Assembly (NCBI RefSeq): GCF_011386835.1
Contig: NC_088792.1
Location: 113,246,421 to 113,310,420, forward strand
Reading direction: 5' to 3'
Length of the DNA stretch: 64,000 bases
DNA from: Chrysemys picta bellii
Taxonomy: Eukaryota > Chordata > Testudines > Emydidae
Positions 1 through 9,599 of the stretch are shown in pieces. The notes under the pieces are model-generated. The model was not told the origin of the DNA and did not search any database. It worked only from the letters and a program-made list of their open reading frames with translations. The position numbers and the translations under genes are program-made. Numbering within the stretch: position 1 is the stretch's first letter; every line of letters starts with the position of its first letter.

Positions 1-1364
1 AGTCGACAGTGGCATGTTAGAAGCAAGGGGTTCACTTAAAATATGAACATTTGGTTCGTAAATATTTTTTTTGCAGTCACACCATTTGAAGTAGTGATTG
101 TATCAATTTTTACACAGTAAACAAGGCCAGGATGGGGGACCTCCAGGAAAAACCAGGTACTTCAATGAACTGGTGATACAGGTGGTGGAACTCTCCCATC
201 TGACCCATTCAGTAACAATGCCCCATTTTGATGCTAGAGGGCACTATGATGTTGACAGTGCTGTTTTTTGGTTGAGCTGTACGACTGAGTTTCTGACCAC
301 TTGTGTTCAAAGATTCCATGCACTTTTCATAGGAGTAGTGGTATTAACTCCATTTTTCTGGCCAAATTCCTGTTTTGGATAGCTCCATTCTGCCTACCTA
401 AATTCCCACCCCAGTTTCAACTGGATATGGTAGTCTTTCCGTTTGTTCTATACAGTTTAGTAGTATTGCTGTGGCATGGTTTTCATATTTCATCCTAGAG
501 GTGACCGTATTTCAGTGGTTGGTGGAATGATTTCTATGCATTTTATTTGTACCATTACTTATTGGCATTTGTAACACTCTGTGCGACCTTGCAAATGAAA
601 GTCACTCTAAACAATTAAGACAGTTTTCATTTAAGTCCTCACAAATATTACTATTTTTCATATCTATTCTTCTGAAATATTCCCTGTTCTAAAAGAGTTT
701 ATCCATATATCCTATTAAGATAAAATGCCTTCTCTCACTTTTTCAATAAATATCCTGAAACATATTAAATTATTGGGATCCATACAGACAGATTTGGCAG
801 CCTTTTCATATTTATTTGAACTGCCAAAGATAAATTGTATATGTACATAGCCTTCACGGAATGAGTTATCTGAATAAATGTGTATTAGCAGAATTTGACT
901 TCTTTTTTGTGTCTGATTCACTCTCAGATAAAAACTCCCATTAAAGTCAATGGGGTTGCAAAACATTTAACTGAACAGAATTTATCCTCAGATTGTTTCT
1001 GTTATGTATGGTCACATTTGTCAGTTATTCTTTTAATTTGTTTTTCCACTTTCAAAACTTTTTTATTATGCTTCTTTTATGCATTTTGTAATGGTTAGCT
1101 GAGGCTTTCCATGGTTTATTTTATAAAGCTTTGATACAAAGAAAATTTAAAAACCATCAAGTGAACCATTTTTCTACATAGAGATCCATTGTATTTATAA
1201 ACCTAGCAGCATTGCAGAGTGCTGTTTGATAACTCCTTAATTAGGGAAAGCCATCAATAAGTTTAGAAGGGCAGTTGGCTCCTAGACACTTTAGAATATA
1301 CAGATGGCCACCATTGCGGCACCCATCCACTCAACTTTGCTCTCTTGCCTAGGAGCAGGACTGA
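1..1364. other. AT-rich DNA, no recognised feature
   Basis: No gene, RNA or clear repeat was recognised here. The open frames are short and lack any family motif. A phrase at about 927-955 (ACTCCCATTAAAGTCAATGG) resembles wording common in old amniote interspersed repeats, so part of the block may be an eroded repeat. Confidence 0.5.
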
Positions 1365-1379
1365 TTGTGTGTTCAGTGT

Positions 1380-1533
1380 CAGAGGGGTAGCCGTGTTAGT
1401 CTGAATCTGTAAAAAGCAACAGAGGGTCCTGTGGCACCTTTAAGACTAACAGAAGTACTGGCAGCATAAGCTTTTGTGGGTAAGAACCTCACTTCTGTTA
1501 GTCTTAAAGGTGCCACAGGACCCTCTGTTGCTT
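1380..1533. mobile_element. Fold-back Penelope-like 3'-end insertion with 15-bp target duplication
   Basis: The 154-bp insert opens with the 'GGTAGCCGTGTTAGTCTG' sequence that also ends the Penelope copy at 52775-53400, and carries the 'GGCACCTTTAAGACTAACAG' sequence found at the 3' ends of the other Penelope copies. The 45-bp segment 1412-1456 is repeated without mismatch as its reverse complement at 1491-1535, leaving a 34-bp loop. The 15-bp sequence TTGTGTGTTCAGTGT flanks the insert at 1365-1379 and 1534-1548. The duplication fits target-primed insertion of a retroelement tail, and the inverted arms suggest a template switch or 5' inversion. It has no coding capacity. Confidence 0.8.
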
Positions 1534-1772
1534 TTGTGTGTTCAGTGTTACCTTTCCTAAAAATAAACTAGGAGGGAAATGCTTGGTCTACACATGCAAG
1601 TGGCTCATTTGTACACTTGCATCACAGGCCCATCTACTAAGGCTGGCCAGAAACAAAGAATTCTGTTTCACAAAAAATATTGAGGTTTCAATATTTGTTT
1701 TCATTCTGCATTAAAAGAAAAAACAAACAAACAGACCTTTTAAGATTTTTTCATGAAAGGAGAGAGCACCAC

Positions 1773-1929
1773 TCCAGAATAGCCAATAGTTAGGGAACTC
1801 ACTTGGCATGTGAGAGAGACCCAGGTTCAAGTTCCTGTTCATCCTGATTTGGACTAGGGACTTGAACCTGGATCTCTCCCACATCCCAAGTGAGAGACCC
1901 TTGATTACCAGGCTATTGGAAATTCTGGG
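1773..1929. repeat. tRNA-like fold-back repeat with B-box motifs on both strands
   Basis: The left arm (about 1795-1835) contains CCAGGTTCAAGTTCC, a good match to a pol III B box, after an A-box-like stretch around 1785-1800. The right arm (about 1856-1895) is its inverted near-copy, with AGGGACTTGAACCTGG, so the other strand also reads a B box. The arms match at roughly 34 of 39 positions. This is either a pair of tRNA-derived SINE heads joined head to head or a MITE that captured a tRNA-like end. Similar B-box wording occurs in the SINE at 29930. Confidence 0.6.
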
Positions 1930-2273
1930 TTCGCTTGCTCTCTGAACAGAAATTCCACCCTGGGCCTGAGAAACATTTTTGTCTAAACTGATATGTTTCC
2001 ATGAAAAGTTTCAGTTTCAACAAATCAGCGTTTTCCAATGGGAAAAAAAAATCCTGAACAGTTCTAACATCTATTTTAAATATCATTTAAAGGGTGTCCA
2101 GTGGTTCCATTACAACTTCATAAGAATTATTCCTTTTTTAAATCCACCCACAAACAATTATTCAGCTAAACCCTACTCCTTAAAACAACTGCGCTGGAAA
2201 GTGCTTTAAAACTAGCAATCGGGAGACCAGGTTTCCCCTCCTAGGCTGCCACTGTGTGACCTTATGTGTGTGT

Positions 2274-2294
2274 GGGGGGGGGGGGGAGGGGGGG
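2274..2294 (+). repeat. G-run low-complexity tract
   Basis: Two runs of guanine (13 and 7) separated by one A follow a short GT repeat. They lie inside the SINE at 2205-2660 and probably expanded from it. The tract could form a G-quadruplex. Confidence 0.9.
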
Positions 2295-2319
2295 AAATCA
2301 CAAATTTCTTTGTGTCTGA

Positions 2320-2597
2320 GGCCTGGTCTACACTAACCCCCCAATTCGAACTAAGGTACGCAACTTCAGCTACGTGAATAACGTAGCTGAAGTCAACGTA
2401 CCTTAGTTCGAACTTACTGTGGCCCAGACGCGGCAGGCAGGCTCCCCCGTTGACTCCGTGTACTCCTCGTGCCGAGCAGGATTACCGGAGTCGACGGCGA
2501 GCACTTCTGGGTTCGATTTATCGCGTCCAGACAAGACGCAATAAATCGAACCCAGAAGTTCGATTGCCTGCCACCGAACCAGCGCGTAAGCCCTTAG
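2320..2597. mobile_element. Harbinger-type MITE with two internal hairpins
   Basis: It begins GGCCTGGTCTACACTAACCC and shares TCTACACTA and TTAGTTCGAA with the left end of the Harbinger element at 59629. There are two strong hairpins: about 2342-2415, whose arms contain TTCGAACTAAGGTACG and its complement, and about 2503-2560, whose arms contain TTCTGGGTTCGATTTAT and its complement. The right terminal repeat is eroded. The element interrupts the SINE at 2205-2660. A better-kept relative lies at 35170-35453. It codes for nothing and would need a transposase in trans. Confidence 0.7.
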
Positions 2598-2660
2598 TTT
2601 CTCCATGTCTTAAACGGAGATAAGGATTATCCCAATCTTTGTAAAAGACTGATCTCCAAA

Positions 2661-3239
2661 AATGAAAGGCGGGCTATGTAAGAGCTCAATAATACTATTA
2701 AAAGGAATTATGTTCATGAGCCTGTACTGGTCCTGATTTTTATTTCTATTTTTTTGAGACACAGGAAAATATGACCTGTTATATTTATTTCACATATAGT
2801 AGTGTTAAGGCTCACAAGTGCTACATTTTTCTGTAACACATAAATACCTCTTGAGAAGTTAATGGAAGTTGTGTGCGCATATCTTCAGTGAAAAAACCTG
2901 AGGAGACTATTTCAGTGCTGAGTGAAAAGAGCAACAAGTACCTTATTTCCAGCAGAGCTGAAGGAAAACAATTACATTTTTTCATTTGTCCAGAAGATGC
3001 TCCAAATGGTTATCGATTCTACAAAAGGGAGGTGTTGCATTTGGTTAATTTTCATTTAAGGATAGAACTGGTTAGTCCTCTTTATTTTCATTTTAAATTT
3101 ATGGCATGCAATTAATAAAGCAGATTCCACTCATTTTTGGCAATGAGAGCTTGATGACTGAGTGAATCATGATTTTGTTGGGAGCTTTTTGCTGTAACTT
3201 TTCCACAATAAGTGACATCAAGGTGATTTCTATAAAAGA
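2661..3239. other. No recognised feature
   Basis: AT-rich sequence with short unsupported open frames and no repeat or RNA that I can name. Confidence 0.5.
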
Positions 3240-3475
3240 GTTGTGGTAGCAGGTGAGAAGAAATGCTTCAGGGCTCTACACTTCATAGTTTAAACCAGTC
3301 TCTGTTAGGGATTAAGGATGTGGGTGGGGGCACAGATTATTCCACATCTACCTACTGTGAGGTTTTTACAGCTTCATCTGAAATATATGGTACCAGCCCC
3401 TGTCAGAGACAGGCTACTGAACTAGATGGGCCTTGGATCTGATCCCAGTATGGCAATTCCTGTGTTCCTAGATGA
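3240..3475 (+). mobile_element. CR1-type LINE 3' end fragment
   Basis: The end of this block (CTACTGAACTAGATGGGCC, then TGATCCCAGTATGGCAATTC and TGTTCCTAG) matches the remembered 3'-untranslated end of a reptile CR1 subfamily ('gctagatgga..tctgacccagtatgg..ttatgttc'). It is 5'-truncated and non-coding. Confidence 0.6.
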
Positions 3476-3749
3476 TTCTATGTGCTCTATTCTTTGGATG
3501 AAATATGAACCAATACAGAATTTTTTCAGAGTCTCTAGTAACTGGTAGATAATACAGATTGAAATTATTTAGACATAGGCTGGCTGTTATTCTGATATTT
3601 TATAAGGATGCAGGTATAAAAGAATCCAGTGTGCTCCATTTTCATGGTACTATATGTGTGATTTTTACAGGTATCACTAGAAATTGGAAGGATCATGATT
3701 AAATAAACTGTTAGGATGGTCCAGGGTCAGAATAAGGAAAAAAGCAGCA

Positions 3750-3985
3750 GTGCTCTACTTGAGTTCTGCCCACTGTGCATGGGACTGAAAATTCTAAACT
3801 TGGCTCTGTCACTGATTCACTGGATGGCCTTGAGCAAGTCTCTTAGCCTGTCTGTCTCAGTTTCTATAAAAGGGAGATCACGATGCTTATCTAACTATCT
3901 CATAGGATTGTTATGAGGGTTGATTATCACCTCTAAAGCATTCTGAACATGTAAAGTACTCTTTAGAGCCAGTAATTAATAGTAC
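3750..3985 (+). repeat. MIR/CORE-like SINE, diverged
   Basis: The body reads CTTGGCTCTGTCACTGATTC, GGCCTTGAGCAAGTCTCTTA, GTCTCAGTTTCTATAAAAGG and CTCATAGGATTGTTATGAGG in the order expected of a MIR-like tRNA SINE. The tail 'agcattctgaacatgtaaagt' fits its 3' region. It is old and eroded. Confidence 0.65.
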
Positions 3986-4082
3986 GACAATACTGATAGG
4001 TAACTTGTGATTGTGATAATTAGGCTCCAGAAGTAACACATCACTGAAATCAAAATGAAGACAACTCACTCTTTCATAGCAT

Positions 4083-4640
4083 AAACAACAAGGAGTCTGG
4101 TGGCACCTTAAAGACTAACCGATTTATTTGGGCATAAGCTTTTGTGAGTAAAAACCTCACTTCTTCGGATGCATAGAGTGAAAGTTATAGATGCAGGCAT
4201 TATATACTGACACATGGAGAGCAGGGAGTTACATCACAAGTGGAGAACCAGTGTTGACAGGGCCAATTCAATCAGGGTGGATGTAGTCCACTCCCAATAA
4301 TAGATGAGGAGGTGTCAATTCCAGGAGAGGAAAAGCTGCTTCTGTAGTGAGCCAGCCACTCCCAGTCCCTATTCAAACCCAGATTAATGGTGTTGAATTT
4401 GCAAATGAATTTTAGTTCTGCTGTTTCTCTTTGAAGTCTGTTTCTGAAGTTTTTTTGTTCAATGATAGTGACTTTTAAATCTGTAATAGAATGACCAGGG
4501 AGATTGAAGTGTTCACTTACTGGCTTATGTATGTTACCATTCCTGATGTCCGATTTGTGTCCATTTATTCTTTTGCGGAGGGACTGTCCCGTTTGGCCAA
4601 TGTACATGGCAGAGGGGCATTGCTGGCACAATCTTTCATA
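4083..4640 (-). pseudogene. Penelope-like element fragment with GIY-YIG endonuclease C-terminus
   Basis: On the - strand, 4272-4631 encodes 119 residues that start MCQQCPSAMYIGQTGQSLRK. AMYIGQTG is the second half of a GIY-YIG signature, and RINGHKSDIRN follows as the usual Arg/His-containing helix. The first half, VIYAIVC, is visible only in the related copy at 13150-13885. Known Penelope-like elements join a reverse transcriptase to a C-terminal GIY-YIG endonuclease. Here only the endonuclease end and the 3' tail (4083-4270) survive. The tail contains GGCACCTTAAAGACTAACCG and the 'aaaacctcacttcttcgg' unit. The element is 5'-truncated and has no reverse transcriptase, so it is inactive. Confidence 0.8.
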
Positions 4641-4744
4641 GCATGTCCTTTAAACGTTTCCATCTGGAAACTCAGGAGCAAGGCATTGCATCTGCTTACA
4701 GTCGGAATGTTTTTCTTTGAAGCGATAAAGATTAGATATTTAAA

Positions 4745-4815
4745 TAACAATAATAATAAAATGAAAACTATTTGTATTACCATAGCACCCAGGCGCCCAA
4801 CTCATGGAATTTTAA
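4745..4815 (-). repeat. SINE tail fragment
   Basis: AATAATAATAAAATG followed by TTTGTATTACCATAGCACCC matches, in reverse orientation, the 3' tail of the amniote SINE family whose + copy lies at 43625-43755. Short and non-coding. Confidence 0.5.
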
Positions 4816-5649
4816 ATTAAATCTTAAATTCTGCAAAACTGAAGAGGCACTAAAATATTGATAGAGTGCTAGCACAAATCAAATGCCTGGGGATATTTTT
4901 TCTCCTGAAAGACCCAGCATCCACAACAGTACAATCAGTAATATGTCCACATTTGTTGCACTAAACGGATGAACAACGTCATTCATGTTTTAGAGAAATC
5001 TGTTTAAACTATTTTACAGAACTGGCAATAGGACAAACAGCACTTGTGAAAAGAAGAAGGAAGTGCCACCCTGTGCAGAGAAGTCTCCTCTGGGCAGACA
5101 GGACCTCCCCTACTGGATTTCATATACATTATATTTAGCCTCTGAAGTAAGCTGGCTCTGAGTAAAGCTTTACTTGTCAATTTCACCTATGCACTTTCAA
5201 ATACCAGCAGTCTCTACTGGCACTACTGGCCTGGGAACGGGCCAGATGCAGATCTCCTACCAGAAGCTAGCAATCCCACAGCCTGATGTTTCACAAATAA
5301 GAAAAGCCTGGAAACCTTTTACCTTTCCTCTTCCTCCACTTTTGAAGGTAGGAGGATCATAATTATTACTACAAGTGAATCACCCTAGCAACATTCTCAG
5401 TGTACACTGATCCTTTGGAATTTAGGGTTTTTTTTCCGGCATCCAATTATAGCCATTAGCAGTCACGACAGCCAGCCTCCGGGTTCTAAATGATGGGGGC
5501 GGGGAGGTTCTGCAAGACTGTCAAGAATGTTTTCTCTCACTTACATTTCTTAGTCTACATATGGTGGGCAGCAATATCAATGGTTTATTGAACATGATGC
5601 TCTAAAGCTATGAAAAGCCTAGCTGGTTCTCAAGTTGCTTAGTCTACAG
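4816..5649. other. No recognised feature
   Basis: No gene or repeat recognised. An open frame at 5174-5362 has no family motif and no splice context that I can support. Confidence 0.5.
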
Positions 5650-6225
5650 GAGTAGTGAGGTTATTTTATCTCCGTATTTAGCACTGGTGCAACCACTGCT
5701 GGAATACTGTGTCCAGGTCTGGTACCCACAATTCAAGAAGGATGTTGATAAATTGGAGAGGGTTCAGAGATGAGCCATGAGAATAATTAAAGGATCAGAA
5801 AACATCTTATAGTGATAGACTCACGGAGCTTAATCTAATTAGCTTAATGAACAGAAGGCCAAGGGATGACTTGATTACAGTCTGTAAACTCCTACATAGG
5901 GAACATATTTAATAATGGGCTCTTCAATGTAGCAGAGAAACGTGTAGCAATCGAATGACTGCAAATGTAAACTAGACAAATTCAGACTGGAAACAAGGTG
6001 TACATTTTTAACAGTGAAAGTAGCTAATCATTGGAACAATTTACCAAGAGTCATGGTGGATTTTCCACCCCTGACAATTTTTAAATCAAGATTGAATGTT
6101 TTTCTAAAAGATCTGCTCTAGGAATTATTTTGGTGAATTTCTGTGTCCTGTGTTATGCAGGAGGCCAGATGACATGATCACAGTGGTCCCTTCTGGCCTT
6201 GGAATCCATGAATTCTGTGAATACA
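5650..6225 (+). mobile_element. CR1 LINE 3' fragment (end of ORF2 plus 3' UTR)
   Basis: The block reads through the decayed C-terminus of CR1 ORF2. Phrases such as GGTGCAACCACTGCTGGAAT and AGTGATAGACTCACGGAGCT lead to a 3' UTR that ends with GGAGGCCAGATGACATGATC, TGGTCCCTTCTGGCCTTGGA and the short terminal repeat AATCCATGAATTCTGTGAA. CR1 elements lack a poly(A) tail and end in such short repeats. The frame is broken and the copy is 5'-truncated. Confidence 0.8.
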
Positions 6226-7042
6226 TAACATTTCTCAAAGAACTAAAGCAAGCCTATTGTCCAAAGAACTAGACTTTTCATCTGGCAGTGCACAGCTCAT
6301 AGTTACATTTTTCCTGAGCTCCAGCTTGCGTAAAACATGCGAGACTCCTGCTATACCCTAGCTGGGTGAAATACAGAAGTTCAGGTACAGGTCATAGTGT
6401 GTGACTGAAGAGCCACATTTGGCAAAATAAAATTTGGCTCAAAGAGGCAATTTGATCCAATAGAAAGGTGCATTCTATGGGGTTGCCCCAGAAATTCTAT
6501 GGACGAGTTCAGGAAGGATTTTTAAAGCTAATTGTTGAGTATAAGAATGTCCTTAAAATCCCAGCTTCTGAAATAAGAATTTCTCAGCTACCTCTATTAA
6601 GTTTGACATATAGTACCCTTCAAAAACAATTAAAACGTCGTGAAGTTTGAGCCACATACACTCACTATCTAGGACAGAAAAGAATGTTGACTTCAAATTT
6701 GAACAATGTGATTCCAGTCTAGAAGACTTAATTTGGCATCTTTTCAAACAAACTTGTGTGGTACTTTGTCTGGCAGTCTTGGGACAAAGGATTATGCTCG
6801 CCAGTTCCCTCTAAATTGTTCAGGACGCAGCCAGTCCAGATCTAAATTTCCCCCTTTCCCAAATGACAGCTTCATTGACAAAAGACAATCACCACCTACT
6901 AAGGGAACTGCAAACACATATATCTATTTTTACAAAGTCTAACAAATCTAGATTTATCAATCATAATGGAACACTTATTTCCTTAATCACCACCCCCAAA
7001 ACAATGAAAGATTTAAGTTAAAGAGCATGAGGCAGAGGCATG
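6226..7042. other. No recognised feature
   Basis: AT-rich sequence with no gene or repeat that I can name. Confidence 0.5.
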
Positions 7043-7050
7043 TTCTATAT

Positions 7051-7954
7051 CAGTGGTTGGCAACCTATGGCACACGTGCCAAACACAGCATGCAAGCCGA
7101 TTCTGAGTGGCACGCTGCCTGCCCGGTGAGAGGAGGAGGAGAAGGGGCGGAGGGGCCGGAAAGCGCCATGCTGGGGGAAGAAGCGAAGCTTGGCTGCCGC
7201 AGGACCAAGCTTCTGCCTCCTGCCCCAGCAGGGGAGAGCGGGGGGGGGGGGGGGGTCCTGGCCCCCTGCCCCACTCAGCCCCCCCGCCCACCGTTCTCTC
7301 CTGTGGGGCCAGGAGGCAGAAGCTTGGTCCTGCGACAGCCAAGCTCCCCCACTCCCCTGTTTCTTCCCATAACGTGGTGCATTCCGGCCCCTGTGCCCCT
7401 CCTCCTCCCTCTCCCTGCCGGCGACGGCCCTTGCGAGGGGGAGCGAAGCGGAGCCAAGCGACAGCATGCTCGCTGCTCCATAGAGCAGGCAGAAAGAGGT
7501 AGGGATGGGCCTGGGGGAAGTGGGTGGAACAGGGCATATCCCTCCCAGCCCCCTGCCAGGAGCCGCTCAGGGCAGGGGGCTGGGAGCACCCCCACGAGCC
7601 GAGCACCCCAGCCTTCTGCCCTGCACTTCCACACCCCCCCAGCCCTCTGCCTTGACCTCGAGTCGCCCCGCTCAGCCCACTGCAGGCCTAGGTGAACAGA
7701 ACCCCAGGCTGGAAGCGGGCTGAGCAGGCTGGCGGCGTAAGATCAGCATTTTAATTTAATTTTAAAGGAAGCTTCTTAAACATTTTGAAAACCTTGTTTA
7801 CTTTACATACAACAATAGTTTAGTTATATTATATAGACTTATAGAGAGAGACCTTCTAAAAAACATTAACATGTATTACCGGCACGCGAAACCTTAAATT
7901 AAAGTGAATAAATGAAGACTCGGCACACCACTTCTGAAAGGTTGCCTACCCCTG
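7051..7954. mobile_element. Non-autonomous hAT transposon with perfect 8-bp target duplication
   Basis: The 904-bp element starts CAGTGGTTGGCAACCTATGG and ends AAAGGTTGCCTACCCCTG, forming imperfect terminal inverted repeats. TTCTATAT flanks it exactly at 7043-7050 and 7955-7962, the 8-bp duplication typical of hAT. The interior at 7100-7720 is very GC-rich and holds a second inverted pair: GCTTGGCTGCCGCAGGACC at about 7188 and its complement near 7325-7345. The right third is AT-rich. The GC-rich core creates long open frames on both strands, but none resembles a transposase, so I treat the element as non-coding. Confidence 0.9.
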
Positions 7955-7962
7955 TTCTATAT

Positions 7963-8759
7963 TCCAAGAATAGATGGGAGGCAGTTTACACTTTCCTTAT
8001 TCAGGCGTTCCAGGACATGGTGCAGCCCCCCAGTGCAGGTATGGTAGCTCTGGAACTAGTATCCTCTGATGCAATAACCTTTATGGAGCACTGCCTGGAG
8101 CAAACACTGAATCTGGCCCTGTGGGGCAGGATAGAACACCACCACAATTTACGACTTCTTATACCTTCCTGTTACTTGCTGTTCCCCACCACCAGCCATC
8201 TCTCTTTTGGCCCCTTAGCATGTAAGTCACACACACAACCCACATCACTTATACCACTTTAAACATCATCTGTGAATGCAGTCCAATAATTTGATTGGCT
8301 TTATGAGGAAATAGGCAAAGAGAAATGTCACAGCAAATATGGAAGAGATGCCCAAACTAAACCAGATACAACTGTTGCCTTGCCAGTGAAGGCAGGATGA
8401 GTAAAAAAGAAGGCAACTTTACTGATCTTGTTTAGATTTTCAGTTTCTGCTGAACCCTTTGTACTGTAATTGTACTCAGAATGAATAGAATAGACTCTGA
8501 TTCATTACCATTTAAATATAAAACCAAATCAAGGTTTCTTATTCCCAGGAAAAAAGATTAAATTGCCTGGCATATCGTTTGTGGTGGATGAACAAACTAT
8601 TACGTTAGTGGAAAGGAGTAAACTCTTGAGACCCAGATTGGCATTTTCTGGACTTTTACGAATCTTCCCTTAAGAATTTAGCTCCTTTCCTGATAGGGTT
8701 TTTTTTTAAAAACGGTAACAATTTCTCCCAATACAAATTTTATTGTATTGAATATACCA
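7963..8759. other. No recognised feature
   Basis: Moderately AT-rich DNA with no gene or repeat recognised. Confidence 0.5.
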
Positions 8760-9593
8760 TGTTTCATAAATGTAAAGGGAAGGGTAACAACCTTTATGTA
8801 TGCAGTAACATCAAATCCCTCCTGGCCAGAGGTACAGAATCACTTACATGTAAGGGGTTAATTTCAAGTCCAGAAGGACCAATGGGGAAAGAAGATACTT
8901 TCAAATTGGGGCAGGGGGAGGTTTTGTTTGTGCTTTTTGTTTGGTTCCCTCTTGGGACAAAGAGAGAGACCAAGCAGGTAACCCAGCCCCTAAAAAGATC
9001 CTGAACTGATACATCTAAAATTACAGAAATTGTAAGTAATAGCAAGGAAATGTGTTAGATTATCTTTTGTTTTAGCTTGTGAATTTTCCCTATGCTAAGA
9101 GGTAATTTTATTCCTGTTTTGTAACTGGGAAGCAGAGTCAGAGGGGAATCCTCTGTGTTTTAAATCTTTTTAATTTACCCTGTAAAGTTATCTTCCATCT
9201 TGATTTTGCAGGTGTGATTCTTTTACTCTTTTTTTAATAATTTTTTTTCTTTTAAGAACCTGATTGATTGTCCGTGTCCTAAAAACCAGGGATTTGGTCT
9301 GTGGTCACTTTGTTAACCTATTGGGTGGTATATTATTCTCAAGCCTCCCCAGGAAAGGGGGTGAAAGGGCTTGGGGGGATATTTTCGGGGGAATAGGGCT
9401 CCAAATGGCCCCTCCCTGAATGTTTGTTTAAATCACGTGGTGGTGGCAGCTATACCATCCAAGGACAAGGAAAGGAATTTGTGCCTTGGGGAAGTTTTTA
9501 ACCTAAGCTGGTGGAATATAAACTTAGGGGATCTTTCATGCGGGTCCCCACATCTGTACCCCAGAGAGTTTAGAGTGGGGAAGGAACCCTGAA
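8760..9593 (+). mobile_element. Solo or partial LTR, + orientation
   Basis: The block starts TGTTTCATAAATGTAAAGGG and ends near GGGGAAGGAACCCTGAAG. Its inner phrases (GATACTTTCAAATTGGGGCA, TAAGAACCTGATTGATTG, GCGGGTCCCCACATCTGTAC) match an LTR type I recall from turtle genomes. No internal region and no second LTR are present, so it is a solo or truncated LTR. No clean target duplication was found, which leaves both ends approximate. Confidence 0.6.
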
Positions 9594-9599
9594 GCCATG

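Larger units (their letters stand above)
2205..2660 (+). repeat. MIR/CORE-like SINE split by a MITE
   Basis: The left part (GGGAGACCAGGTTTCCCC, then CTGCCACTGTGTGACCTT, and TTTCTTTGTGTCTGAG after a G run) and the right part (CCTTAGTTTCTCCATG and following) line up with one tRNA-derived SINE of the type that reads 'gacctgggttc..ctgccactg..gtgacctt..ctcagtttccccat'. The MITE at about 2320-2597 sits between them. The consensus is from memory, not from an alignment. Confidence 0.6.

Noticed and set aside
5174..5362. 62-residue open frame containing GTTGLGTGQMQISYQK
   Set aside because: No family recognised, no convincing splice sites; could be chance.
7027..7695. 222-residue frame and several overlapping frames in a GC-rich block
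   Set aside because: They lie inside a non-autonomous hAT element, occur on both strands, are proline/glycine/serine-rich and have no domain. Low stop-codon density from GC richness explains them.
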